A DNA stretch of 64,000 nt from Pseudochelatococcus sp050946405 (GTDB taxonomy: Bacteria; Pseudomonadota; Alphaproteobacteria; Rhizobiales; Beijerinckiaceae), in the NCBI RefSeq assembly GCF_050946405.1, contig NZ_JBMNUS010000003.1, forward strand, positions 124,001 to 188,000. Direction: 5' to 3'. A program made the position numbers and the translations under genes. The stretch's first letter is position 1; the number at the start of each line of letters is the position of its first letter. The notes beneath the pieces are model-generated. The model searched no databases and was not told the DNA's origin. It saw nothing but the letters and a program-made list of their open reading frames with translations. Shown here one piece after another: positions 16,713-24,663 of the stretch.

Positions 16713-18206
16713 ATGGCGGCTATCCGCGAAAAGACGATCCGTGAAGCTTTGACCTTCGACGACGTGCTCCTTCAGCCGGGGCACTCGGAGGTGATGCCGG
16801 GGCAGGCCGATCTTCGGACGGCGCTGACCCGCTCGATCTCGCTCAACCTGCCGATCATCGCCTCGGCGATGGATACGGTGACGGAAGCGCGCATGGCCAT
16901 CGCCATGGCGCAGAGCGGCGGTCTCGGCGTCATCCACAGGAACCTCACGCCCGAGCAGCAGGCGGATCAGGTTCGCCTCGTCAAGAAGTACGAATCCGGC
17001 ATGGTGGTGAATCCCGTCACCATTCATCCCGACGAAACGCTGTCCGATGCGCTGGCGCTCATGAAGGCGCATTCCATCTCCGGCATCCCGGTGGTGGAGC
17101 GGGGCGCGGGCGGCCACAACGGCAAGCTCGTCGGCATCCTGACCAACCGCGACGTGCGTTTCGCCACGAGCCCCGAGCAGCGCGTCTCGGAGCTGATGAC
17201 CAAGGACCGCCTCATCACCGTGCGCGAGGGCGTGGGGCAGGAGGAGGCCAAGCGGCTCCTGCATCAGTTCCGCATCGAGAAACTTCTGGTCGTCGACAGC
17301 CATTATCGCTGCATCGGCCTCATCACCGTCAAGGACATCGAGAAGCAGGTCGCCTATCCCAACGCCGCCAAGGATGATCAGGGCAGGCTGCGCGTCGCCG
17401 CCGCCACCACCACCGGCGACGAGGGTTTCCTGCGCTGCGAGATGCTGATCGACGCGGGCTGCGACGTGCTCGTGGTCGATACCGCTCACGGCCATTCCCA
17501 GCGCGTGCTCGACACGGTGGCGCGGGTGAAGAAGCTGTCGAACGCCGTGCAGGTCATCGCCGGCAACGTCGCCACCGCCGCCGGCACGCAGGCGCTCATC
17601 GACGCGGGCGCGGATGCGGTCAAGATCGGCATCGGGCCGGGCTCCATCTGCACCACCCGCATCGTGGCGGGCGTGGGCGTGCCCCAGCTCACCGCCATCA
17701 TGGACGCCGCTTCGGCTGCGCACCAGGCGGGTGTGCCGATCATCGCCGACGGCGGCATCAAGGTGTCCGGCGATCTCGCCAAGGCGCTGGCGGCCGGCGC
17801 CTCCACGGCCATGGTCGGCTCGCTGCTCGCCGGCACCGACGAGACGCCGGGCGAGGTGTTCCTGTGGCAGGGACGTTCCTACAAGTCCTATCGCGGCATG
17901 GGCTCGGTGGGCGCGATGTCGCGCGGCTCGGCCGACCGCTACTTCCAGCAGGACATCAAGGACACGATGAAGCTCGTGCCGGAAGGGGTCGAGGGACAGG
18001 TGGCCTACAAGGGCTCCGTCGCCGCGGTGCTGCACCAGCTCGCCGGCGGCCTGCGGGCGGCGATGGGCTACGTCGGCGCGCACACCATTCCCGAGTTGCA
18101 GGAAAAGGCGGAATTCGTGCGCATCACCAATGCGGGCCTGCGGGAAAGCCACGTCCATGACGTGACCATCACCCGCGAGAGCCCCAACTACCCGTCGCGC
18201 GGCTGA
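16713..18206 (+). CDS. guaB: Inosine-5'-monophosphate dehydrogenase
   Basis: GuaB oxidises IMP to XMP with NAD+, the committed step of GMP synthesis. The 497-residue protein has the family layout: an N-terminal barrel part with TFDDVLLQPGHSEVMPG, two CBS domains (about residues 95-205), and the catalytic loop GIGPGSICTTR with the active-site Cys (about 307), then IADGGIKVSGDLAKALAAGA and the flap. ATG 16713 follows GGAAAGG. An rRNA methyltransferase gene follows 37 bases downstream in the same direction, probably co-transcribed. Confidence 0.97.
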   Translation: MAAIREKTIREALTFDDVLLQPGHSEVMPGQADLRTALTRSISLNLPIIASAMDTVTEARMAIAMAQSGGLGVIHRNLTPEQQADQVRLVKKYESGMVVNPVTIHPDETLSDALALMKAHSISGIPVVERGAGGHNGKLVGILTNRDVRFATSPEQRVSELMTKDRLITVREGVGQEEAKRLLHQFRIEKLLVVDSHYRCIGLITVKDIEKQVAYPNAAKDDQGRLRVAAATTTGDEGFLRCEMLIDAGCDVLVVDTAHGHSQRVLDTVARVKKLSNAVQVIAGNVATAAGTQALIDAGADAVKIGIGPGSICTTRIVAGVGVPQLTAIMDAASAAHQAGVPIIADGGIKVSGDLAKALAAGASTAMVGSLLAGTDETPGEVFLWQGRSYKSYRGMGSVGAMSRGSADRYFQQDIKDTMKLVPEGVEGQVAYKGSVAAVLHQLAGGLRAAMGYVGAHTIPELQEKAEFVRITNAGLRESHVHDVTITRESPNYPSRG

Positions 18207-18243
18207 TGCGCGACGCACCTTCGCCGAGGACGGGAGCCGCCGC

Positions 18244-19566
18244 ATGACGCCTGCCGCGCGGGTCGCCGCCGCCATCGACATTCTGGCCGATCTCGACATC
18301 CGCCGCCGCCCGGTCAACGATGCGCTGCGCGAGTGGGGGCAGACGCATCGCTTCGCCGGCTCGAAAGACCGCGCGGCGGTGGCCACGCTGGTTTACGACG
18401 CCCTGCGCAGGCGGGCGTCGGCTGCCTGCCTGCTCGGCGAGGATACCCCGCGCGCGGTGGTGCTCGGCATGCTGCGGCTCGGGCGCGGTCTTGAGGCGGA
18501 CGATATCGCCCGCCTGTTTTCGGGCGAGCGCTTCGCTCCCGCGGCCCTGAGCGCGGATGAGCGCGCGCGGCTCGCTGCGCCGGTGCCCGACATGCCGGCT
18601 TTCGCCGCCGGCGACTTTCCCGAATGGGTTGAGGAATCGCTCCTGCGCGCCCTCGGCGACGAGCTGATCGTGGAAACGCAGGCGCTCGCCGACCGCGCGC
18701 CGATCGATATCCGCGTCAACACGCTCAAGACGTCGCGCGAGGCGCTGGCGCAGACACTGGCCCATCTGTCGCCCGAGCCTACGCCGCATGCGCCGGACGG
18801 TTTGCGCTTCCATGTCGACGCCGACGGGCGCGGCCCGGCCTTGCAGGCGGAGCCGGAATTCCTGCACGGCCTGTTCGAGATTCAGGACGAGGGCTCGCAG
18901 CTCGCCAGCCGCCTGACACTGGCGGCGGCCGGCGAGCAGGTCATCGACCTGTGCGCGGGCGCCGGCGGCAAGACATTGGCGCTTGCGGCGCAGATGGACA
19001 ATCGCGGCCAGATCTACGCCACCGATATCGATGCCCAGCGCCTGACGGCCATTCACGCGCGGCTGGAGCGCTCCGGCGCGCGCAACGTGCAGTTGCGGGT
19101 GCCGCGTGGACGCTTCGATCCGGTACGTCGCCCCGAAGTGGCCGATCCGCTGGCCGATCTCGCGGCCGGCGCCGATCTCGTGCTGGTCGATGCGCCCTGT
19201 ACGGGCACCGGCACCTGGCGGCGCAATCCCGACGCCAAATGGCGGCTGCGTCCCGGCGCCTTGAGGGAGCGCGTCGCCGATCAGGCCATCGTTCTCGACC
19301 GCGCGGCGGGCCTGGTGAAATCCGGCGGACGCATCGCCTATATCACCTGCTCGTTGCTGCCGGAGGAAAACGACGACGCCATCGCCGCGTTCCTGATGCG
19401 CCATGACGATTTTTCGATTCTGTCATCGGAAGAGGTCTGCCGACAGGCGGGGGTGTCGGAACTGGCCTCGTGCGCCACGACAGGCGGCGGCTTGCTGCTG
19501 ACGCCGCACAGGACGGGGACGGACGGGTTTTACGTGGCGGTGCTGCGCAAGGGCGCGTCCGGGTAG
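18244..19566 (+). CDS. RsmB/NOP-family RNA (cytosine-5-)-methyltransferase
   Basis: A 440-residue SAM-dependent methyltransferase predicted to make m5C in 16S rRNA. The Rossmann domain has the SAM motif VIDLCAGAGGKTLALAAQM (about residue 235), DAPCTGTGTWRRNPD with one catalytic Cys, and ITCSLLPEEND with the second. The N-terminal ~140 residues are the NusB-like RNA-binding region of RsmB-type enzymes. It follows guaB closely. Full-length RsmB (Fmu) is similar in size; I leave the symbol open because this class has several paralogues. Confidence 0.85.
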   Translation: MTPAARVAAAIDILADLDIRRRPVNDALREWGQTHRFAGSKDRAAVATLVYDALRRRASAACLLGEDTPRAVVLGMLRLGRGLEADDIARLFSGERFAPAALSADERARLAAPVPDMPAFAAGDFPEWVEESLLRALGDELIVETQALADRAPIDIRVNTLKTSREALAQTLAHLSPEPTPHAPDGLRFHVDADGRGPALQAEPEFLHGLFEIQDEGSQLASRLTLAAAGEQVIDLCAGAGGKTLALAAQMDNRGQIYATDIDAQRLTAIHARLERSGARNVQLRVPRGRFDPVRRPEVADPLADLAAGADLVLVDAPCTGTGTWRRNPDAKWRLRPGALRERVADQAIVLDRAAGLVKSGGRIAYITCSLLPEENDDAIAAFLMRHDDFSILSSEEVCRQAGVSELASCATTGGGLLLTPHRTGTDGFYVAVLRKGASG

Positions 19567-19572
19567 GGCGGC

Positions 19573-20079
19573 ATGCCGGCGGCGGCCAAGCGGATGATCA
19601 AGCGGGTGATCTTCCTGACGGGACCGATCGGCGCGGGCAAGACCACGCTGGGACGCGCGCTCGCGCAGGCGCTGGCCGGCTCCTTCATCGACGGCGACGA
19701 CCACGCGCAGCCGAACCGGCCTTGGTACGCGTCAAGCCTGCGCACGAGCCGGGCAATCGTCGATGCCGCCACGACCGGGCTGATGCGCGGCGATCATGTC
19801 GTCGTGGCGTATCCGCTGCGCTGCATCAACTGGATTTATTACCGCCGTCGCTTTTCCGATGCCGGCGTGGCGCTGTCGGTCATCAATCTGCGGGCGAGTT
19901 ACGAACAGATCGTTCATCCCGCGCGCGGCCGAGATTTTGACGCGCGTGAACGGCGGCGTATCGCGGAGATGATCGATCAAGGTTATGGCGAACGCACCTT
20001 CGCCGATGCCACGGTGGATACGGGAACCCTGCCGCCCGACGCGGCGGTGGCGGCGCTTGTCGCCACTCAGTGCTTGTAG
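19573..20079 (+). CDS. Small P-loop kinase of unknown substrate
   Basis: A 168-residue protein with Walker A GPIGAGKTTLGRALAQAL (about residues 17-34) and FIDGDDH right after it, where shikimate and gluconate kinases place their substrate-binding aspartates. The rest (RGDHVVVAYPLRCINWIYYRRRF, NLRASYEQIVHPARGRDFD) does not match a named kinase that I recognise. It starts 7 bases after the methyltransferase stop and is likely in its operon. Its 3' end overlaps a 39-codon gene on the other strand. Confidence 0.65.
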   Translation: MPAAAKRMIKRVIFLTGPIGAGKTTLGRALAQALAGSFIDGDDHAQPNRPWYASSLRTSRAIVDAATTGLMRGDHVVVAYPLRCINWIYYRRRFSDAGVALSVINLRASYEQIVHPARGRDFDARERRRIAEMIDQGYGERTFADATVDTGTLPPDAAVAALVATQCL

Positions 20080-20186
20080 CGCCGGTCGAAATCGGTCGAA
20101 ATACGGTGTAGCCACAGATAACCTATCGCGGCAAAGGCAAGGCCGAAAACCGGCAGGCCCCATTCGGCCATGAAGTTCTCGAACAT
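20067..20186 (-). CDS. Small membrane peptide, 39 residues
   Basis: An open frame from ATG 20186 encodes MFENFMAEWGLPVFG, then LAFAAIGYLWLHR and the charged tail STDFDRRYKH. It has one predicted transmembrane helix (about residues 10-25). GAGG lies eight bases ahead, inside the end of the preceding 92-codon gene, whose stop is three bases before this ATG. Topology and spacing argue for a real two-gene unit. It overlaps the convergent kinase gene by 13 bases. Function unknown. Confidence 0.5.
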   Translation of the reverse strand: MFENFMAEWGLPVFGLAFAAIGYLWLHRISTDFDRRYKH

Positions 20187-20189
20187 TGG

Positions 20190-20468
20190 TCAATCCTCGC
20201 TCTTCAGCAGGCGGTAGGCGCCCTGCGCAGTTAAATGTAGTAAAATAGCGACCGGAATCCAAGCCCAGTTCGGCGAACCGGCTCCTCCTATCGCCGGCAA
20301 AATCGCCGCCGTGCCGAAAGTCGCCAATGCGATTGCATTGATCGTGGAGGCAAACAGTTTGACGTGTTCGTTGACTCTTTTGGCCGCGAGCCTGCGCCTT
20401 GTCGCCTCCTTGCGCCGGCTTTCCTCTGCCGCGCCGCCATCGATATCACTGCTGCCGTCGTCGCTCAT
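20190..20468 (-). CDS. Small two-helix membrane protein, 92 residues
   Basis: A hypothetical protein with an acidic then Arg-rich N-terminal tail (SDIDGGAAEESRRKEATRRR), and two hydrophobic segments at about residues 38-60 (STINAIALATFGTAAILPAIG) and 66-84 (NWAWIPVAILLHLTAQGAY). I do not recognise a family. It sits just upstream of the 39-codon membrane peptide and downstream of nothing on its strand, 64 bases away from the end of der. Confidence 0.55.
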   Translation of the reverse strand: MSDDGSSDIDGGAAEESRRKEATRRRLAAKRVNEHVKLFASTINAIALATFGTAAILPAIGGAGSPNWAWIPVAILLHLTAQGAYRLLKSED

Positions 20469-20532
20469 CAGTGCATTTCAGGGGCCATAAACCGACCCTC
20501 TCGGTAGGGATGCCCGTTTTCCGGAATGTGTT

Positions 20533-21912
20533 TCAGCTTTTCTTCCGGTCATACGGGTTTTCTCCCGACCGGAGCGACAGCCGGATCGGCGTGCCCTTGA
20601 GGCCGAAGGTGTCGCGCAGGCCGTTGACCAGATAACGCGTGTAGGAGCGCGGCAACTCGCCGAGCTGGTTGCCGAACAGGGCGAAATGCGGCGGGCGGCT
20701 CTTCACCTGCGTGATGTAGCGGATCTTGATGCGCCGGCCCGAAACCGCCGGCGGCGGATGACCCTGCACCATGTCCGCCAGCCACTTGTTGAGGCGCGCG
20801 GTGGAAATGCGCTCGTTCCAGATGCGATAGGCTTCCATCGCCGCTTCCATCAGCGGGTCGATGCCGCGCCCGGTGAGCCCGGACAGCGGGATGATGGAGA
20901 CGCCGCGCACCTGCGACAACAGAAGGCCGGCCTCCTCGCGCAGCGTCTTCAGCAGCCCGTGCTGGTCGGAGACCAGATCCCACTTGTTGAGGCCGATGAC
21001 GAGCGCGCGTCCCTCCTTCTCGATCAGGTCGACGATGGTGAGATCCTGCTTCTCGAAGGGAATGGTGGCGTCGAGCAGCACGACCACGACTTCGGCGAAG
21101 CGGATGGCGCGCAGGCCGTCCGAGACTGACAATTTCTCCAGCTTGTCATCGATGCGTGCGCGCTTGCGCATGCCGGCCGTGTCGTAGAGCTTGATGTCGT
21201 GGCCGCGCCATGTCCAGTCGAGCGAGATGGAGTCGCGCGTGATGCCCGCTTCAGGGCCGGTCAGCAGGCGGTCCTCGCCGATCATCTGGTTGATCAGGGT
21301 CGATTTGCCGGCGTTCGGCCGTCCGCAGACGGCGATCCTGAGCGGCTTGTGCAGATTGCCCCGTTCGTCGGCATCGGCGTCTTCCCCGGCCTCGTCGTCG
21401 GGCTCGGGAAAGAAGGGCATGAGGGCGGCAAGCAGGTCCGCCGTGCCCTCGCCGTGCTCGGCGGAGAAGGGTACGGGATCGCCCAGCCCGAGCGAGAATG
21501 CCTCATAAGCGCCGTCGAGGCCGGTCTTGCCCTCCGCCTTGTTGGCGATGAGCACCACCGGCTTGCCGGAGCGGCGCACGAGTTCCGCGAACTGCCGGTC
21601 GGTGGGGGTGACGCCGGCCCGCGCGTCGATCACGAACAGGATGACGTCGCTGTCGTCGATGGCGGTTTCCGTCTGCTGGCGCATGCGCCCCGCGAGACTT
21701 TCGTCGCTTGCTTCCTCAAGGCCCGCCGTGTCGAACACCGGAAAGGTGAGATGGCCGAGCGTCGCCTCGCCCTCGCGCCGGTCGCGCGTCACGCCGGGCC
21801 GGTCGTCGACGAGCGCCAGCTTGCGCCCCACCAGCCGGTTGAAAAGCGTCGACTTGCCGACGTTGGGGCGGCCGACGATGGCGACCACGGGGGAAAGAGA
21901 TGCTTCGGACAA
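20533..21912 (-). CDS. der: Ribosome biogenesis GTPase Der (EngA)
   Basis: A 459-residue protein with two GTPase domains in tandem and a KH-like C-terminal domain, required for 50S subunit assembly. Domain 1 (about residues 8-165) has GRPNVGKST, DTAG and NKAE; the last replaces the usual NKxD. Domain 2 (about 190-360) has GRPNAGKST, DTAG and NKWD. An acidic linker (DDEAGEDADADE) joins them. The KH-like end contains GTPIRLSLRSGENPY. The upstream gene on this strand is a YfgM-like protein, as in the yfgM-bamB-der neighbourhood of other bacteria. Confidence 0.96.
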   Translation of the reverse strand: MSEASLSPVVAIVGRPNVGKSTLFNRLVGRKLALVDDRPGVTRDRREGEATLGHLTFPVFDTAGLEEASDESLAGRMRQQTETAIDDSDVILFVIDARAGVTPTDRQFAELVRRSGKPVVLIANKAEGKTGLDGAYEAFSLGLGDPVPFSAEHGEGTADLLAALMPFFPEPDDEAGEDADADERGNLHKPLRIAVCGRPNAGKSTLINQMIGEDRLLTGPEAGITRDSISLDWTWRGHDIKLYDTAGMRKRARIDDKLEKLSVSDGLRAIRFAEVVVVLLDATIPFEKQDLTIVDLIEKEGRALVIGLNKWDLVSDQHGLLKTLREEAGLLLSQVRGVSIIPLSGLTGRGIDPLMEAAMEAYRIWNERISTARLNKWLADMVQGHPPPAVSGRRIKIRYITQVKSRPPHFALFGNQLGELPRSYTRYLVNGLRDTFGLKGTPIRLSLRSGENPYDRKKS

Positions 21913-21991
21913 AACGGGTTGCTTCCGGTTCGATGCGTTGATGAAGAGATATGGAGCTTTGTGCGCCGGTCAACGCCCCCGGCGCTGCGGA

Positions 21992-22669
21992 TCAGTTCGG
22001 GGTTGCGGCGGATGCCTGCGCCGGCCCGCCGGCGACCAGTGCCATGTAAACGCTTTCCACGCGCTGGCGCAGACTCGCGGGCGCGGTGGAGTCGGTGAGA
22101 ATCTGGTCGAACCAGCGCCCGGCGTCCTCGATCTTTCCGGCTTGCAGGGCGGCGAGGCCGAGCGTTTCCAGCGCCGAAAGGCGCCAGGTGCGGCCGGGGG
22201 CGGCGAGCGGTTGCAGAATGGCCTGCGCCTCATCGGGCGACAGCGTGTCGATCCGCAGCATGGTGGCGCGCAGCCGCGCGAGATCGCGCCACACGGCATC
22301 CATGCCGCCGTCGTCGGCGATGGCCGTGAAGGCGGCCGCGCCCGCCTGCGCATCCTTCGCGCCGGCGATGGACGCCAGGCGCAGGCGCGCCAGCAACCGG
22401 TATCCCGCCGGCCCCTCGCCCGCGATGGCGGTGAGCGCCTGCTCCGCGTCCGCGAGATTGTTTTCACGCGCCGCCTGCAAGGCCTGCTCGAAGCGCGCGC
22501 CGGTCGCCTCGGCCGATTGACGGCCGAACCAGCGCCACGCCTGCCAGCCGCCGACGCCTGCGAGGATCAGCACGATGGCGGCGATCAGCAGCGGCGCCAG
22601 CCGGCGCAAAAGCTGCGAATACCGGTCGCGGCGCAGGTCTTCATCGATTTCGCGGAAAATGTCGGTCAT
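21992..22669 (-). CDS. YfgM-like TPR membrane protein
   Basis: A 225-residue protein with a cytoplasmic N-terminus (IFREIDEDLRRDRYSQLLRR), one transmembrane helix (about residues 28-45) and a periplasmic helical repeat region (AARENNLADAEQALTAIA, LETLGLAALQAGKIEDAGRWFDQIL). This matches the YfgM/TPR_21 family, linked in E. coli to envelope protein folding at the Sec translocon. It lies 79 bases upstream of der on the same strand, a conserved arrangement that supports the call. Confidence 0.75.
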   Translation of the reverse strand: MTDIFREIDEDLRRDRYSQLLRRLAPLLIAAIVLILAGVGGWQAWRWFGRQSAEATGARFEQALQAARENNLADAEQALTAIAGEGPAGYRLLARLRLASIAGAKDAQAGAAAFTAIADDGGMDAVWRDLARLRATMLRIDTLSPDEAQAILQPLAAPGRTWRLSALETLGLAALQAGKIEDAGRWFDQILTDSTAPASLRQRVESVYMALVAGGPAQASAATPN

Positions 22670-22756
22670 GGATCAACGGCACCGGTAAGCGGAACGGGAC
22701 GAAGCCGGACCGTTATCACATCCCGGCGGCGAAAGCGAGTTCGCCGCGCCGCTCCG

Positions 22757-23734
22757 TCAGACCGCGCCGTCTCCCGCTTCGACGAAAGCGCGCAGCAGGT
22801 GGTGGGCGATGGCCATCGGGCGAGGCGCGCTGAGGCCCTGCGGATGCGCGCCCGCCAGCATCAGGCCGGCTTCGTCGCGCGTGAACCAGCGGGCATCCTC
22901 CAGTTCCAGCCGGTCGACGACGATGGTGGGCGCGAGCGCCTGCGCCATGCAGCCGATCATCAGGGAGGAGGGAAACGGCCACGGCTGCGAGGCGAGATAG
23001 CGCACGGCCCCCACCGGCACGCCGGCCTCCTCCATGACCTCGCGGCGCACGGCGTCCTCGACGGTCTCGCCCGGCTCGATGAAACCCGCGAGCGCGGAAT
23101 ACATGCCCGGCGCGAACTGCGGCTGCCGGCCGAGCAGGCAGCGCGCGCCGTCCGTCACCAGCATGATGACGACCGGATCGACGCGGGGAAAATGCCGCGC
23201 GTCGCACGCCGCGCAGTCGCGCCGGAAGCCGCCGGTGAAGGCGACGGTGGGCGCGCCGCAATTGGCGCAGAAGCCGTGCCGACGATGCCAGTCCATCAGC
23301 GCCTTGGCCTCGCCGAGAGGGCCGAGCTCGTCGGGCGGCAGCAGCCCTTCGGCCGCGAGCGCGCGCAGGCCCGTCAGGACGACATCGGAACGGCCGGCGA
23401 GCGCCGGTGCATCCGATGCCGGTAAAAGCTGCGCGAAAAGGGGCGTGTCGTCCAGCAGGCCGAGATAGGCGCTTTCCCGTGGCCGCCCGATCGCCGCCGC
23501 CTGCGCAAAAGTAAAACGCGCCCGGTCCGCGCCGTCTCCCGACCTGAGGAGAGGCGTGTCGCCGACGATGATGAAGGTGCGGGTCCGGGGATCGACGCGC
23601 AGCGCCTCAAGCTCCGATGCGATCTCGCGCCGCTCCGAATGCCGGTTGAGCCGGTTGCGGGCGAAGGCGGTGCGCGCCGACAATTCGCCGGCAACGGAAG
23701 GCTGCCGTTCAGGCGCGGAAGGAGCATCGGGCAT
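22757..23734 (-). CDS. nudC: NADH pyrophosphatase / NAD-decapping Nudix hydrolase NudC
   Basis: NudC cleaves NADH to NMNH and AMP and removes NAD caps from RNA. The 325-residue protein has the N-terminal domain, a zinc ribbon (FCANCGAP ... CAACDARH, about residues 157-178), the Nudix box GFIEPGETVEDAVRREVMEEAG (about 216-237) and the NudC-specific SQPWPFPSSLM array downstream. Length is larger than E. coli NudC (257) because of a longer N-terminal domain, normal in alphaproteobacteria. It stands alone on the minus strand. Confidence 0.93.
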   Translation of the reverse strand: MPDAPSAPERQPSVAGELSARTAFARNRLNRHSERREIASELEALRVDPRTRTFIIVGDTPLLRSGDGADRARFTFAQAAAIGRPRESAYLGLLDDTPLFAQLLPASDAPALAGRSDVVLTGLRALAAEGLLPPDELGPLGEAKALMDWHRRHGFCANCGAPTVAFTGGFRRDCAACDARHFPRVDPVVIMLVTDGARCLLGRQPQFAPGMYSALAGFIEPGETVEDAVRREVMEEAGVPVGAVRYLASQPWPFPSSLMIGCMAQALAPTIVVDRLELEDARWFTRDEAGLMLAGAHPQGLSAPRPMAIAHHLLRAFVEAGDGAV

Positions 23735-23941
23735 CGCCGCCTATCCCTGTTTCGAAGCGAGAATCAGTTGCGGCGCCGTCAGGCCCGCATGCCGATGGTA
23801 GGGCCGCTTTCCGCCGCGCGCCAGTGCCGATCGACACCGCGCGGCGACGGCTTATGGCGCTGATATAAATGGTATTTCATCCGTGAATGGCAGGTATGCG
23901 CAAACATAGGCTCCCATCAGGGGGGAAATCGCACTTTTCCC

Positions 23942-24148
23942 TTGACGCGCGAGCCGGATAGTCTCATTTAGAATTCATCTTCCGTGTCGCACAGCGGTGC
24001 GGGACGGAACCCATCGGAAATCGAAACCATGCCCAGCGACAGTACAAGTCGATCGCGTATGCCGTCTGCGGCCTTCTGGACAGCCTGATTTCTGACAGGC
24101 TCACCCCGGACGGCCCGTTGACGGCCGTATCGACAGGAAGGTGAGCCC
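23942..24148 (+). promoter_or_regulatory. Candidate promoter and structured RNA leader of the 50-codon gene
   Basis: TTGACG (23942-23947) with a TTTAGA-like -10 near 23967 could start a ~170-nt leader. It opens with a symmetric hairpin (TTCCGT, GT bulge, CGCAC, AGCG loop, GTGCG, GG, ACGGAA; 23980-24009). Further on, AGCCTG (24082-24087) can pair with CAGGCT (24096-24101), while the overlapping GGCTCACC (24098-24105) can instead pair with GGTGAGCC (24140-24147), which covers part of the AGGAAGG ribosome site and abuts the ATG. An inner ACGGCC/GGCCGT stem supports the second form. The two states are mutually exclusive, as in a riboswitch or attenuator. I cannot match it to a known class. Confidence 0.5.
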
Positions 24149-24301
24149 ATGACCCCTGCGAAGTTCAATCGCAGCCTCACGGCTGCAAGCTATGAAGAGA
24201 CCCGCGCCGACCGTTCCGTCGCGTGGCTGCTCGTGCTCATGCTCGTCCTTGTATTCCTCCCGGTGATGGGAGTGTGGTGCACCGCGTTCTTCACGCGGTG
24301 A
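24149..24301 (+). CDS. 50-residue single-helix membrane peptide
   Basis: ATG 24149 is preceded by AGGAAGG at good spacing. The product has a polar N-terminus (MTPAKFNRSLTAASYEETRA, then DRS), one transmembrane segment (AWLLVLMLVLVFLPVMGVW, about residues 25-43) and a short CTAFFTR tail. The final codons form a 7-bp hairpin (CACCGCG/CGCGGTG, 24280-24300). The start region is covered by a leader hairpin, so translation is probably regulated. No family recognised; no adjacent gene on the same strand. Confidence 0.5.
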   Translation: MTPAKFNRSLTAASYEETRADRSVAWLLVLMLVLVFLPVMGVWCTAFFTR

Positions 24302-24316
24302 GGCCGGAAACGAAAA

Positions 24317-24413
24317 CCGGAGCAGGATGCATGTTCGATGCGGCCTGCTCCGGCATCATGCCGATCGGAAACGGCGCTGCCGCTGGGGAGATTCCCCCAG
24401 CCGCGGCGCCGTT
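24317..24413 (+). terminator. Two strong hairpins after the 50-codon gene
   Basis: CCGGAGCAGG pairs with CCTGCTCCGG (24317-24353, perfect 10 bp). A second, longer stem joins AACGGCGC ... CGCTGGGG with CCCCAG ... GCGCCGTT (24370-24413), followed by GTCGTTT. Either could end the short transcript; T-runs are weak. Confidence 0.45.
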
Positions 24414-24453
24414 GTCGTTTCGGCGCTGCTTTCCGGGACGGGGCGTCGCCGAT

Positions 24454-24493
24454 CAGATTCCATCCTGTTTCAGCTGAAACGGGATGGAATCTG
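24454..24493. repeat. Long palindrome in the repeat cluster before icd
   Basis: A 40-base palindrome, CAGATTCCATCC then GTTTCAG meeting CTGAAAC then GGATGGAATCTG, with one T:G pair only. It has the look of intergenic repeats I associate with Hyphomicrobiales and begins a cluster that runs to the icd stop codon. Confidence 0.6.
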
Positions 24494-24507
24494 GATTTCC
24501 TTGTTTC

Positions 24508-24552
24508 GAGCGAATTCCGATCGATCAAATGATCCCATTTGATCGGAAAGCG
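24508..24552. repeat. Palindromic repeat (family 3, copy 1)
   Basis: GAGCGAATTCC at the left and CGGAAAGCGGTC at the right flank an inner stem GATCAAATG/CATTTGATC. The ends match, in opposite orientation, the element at 48881-48929, while the inner stem differs in sequence but keeps pairing. Confidence 0.6.
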
Positions 24553-24556
24553 GTCC

Positions 24557-24663
24557 AGAGCGGCGTGCATTCAAGTGGAATCGTCACGCCGCTCTAAACT
24601 TTACATTTTACCGCAACTTGCATTCGATTCGACGGATCGATTTGAACGCAAACCGCTCTAGCC
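24557..24663. repeat. Palindromic repeat (family 1, copy 1), supplies the icd stop codon
   Basis: About 107 bases. Hairpin 1 is AGAGCGGCGTG/CACGCCGCTCT; an A/T-rich middle with TTTTACCGCAACTTGC follows; hairpin 2 ends TTTGAACGCAA; the right end is ACCGCTCTAGCC. The left AGAGCGG and right CCGCTCT are inverted repeats. Aligns base for base over most of its length with 49546-49651. The TAG of icd (complement of 24658-24660) lies inside the right end. Confidence 0.8.

Noticed and set aside
23980..24148. Assignment of the leader to a known riboswitch (Mn, SAM-II, guanidine, fluoride) or 6S RNA
   Set aside because: I compared remembered consensus features and found none; kept as an unclassified structured leader.
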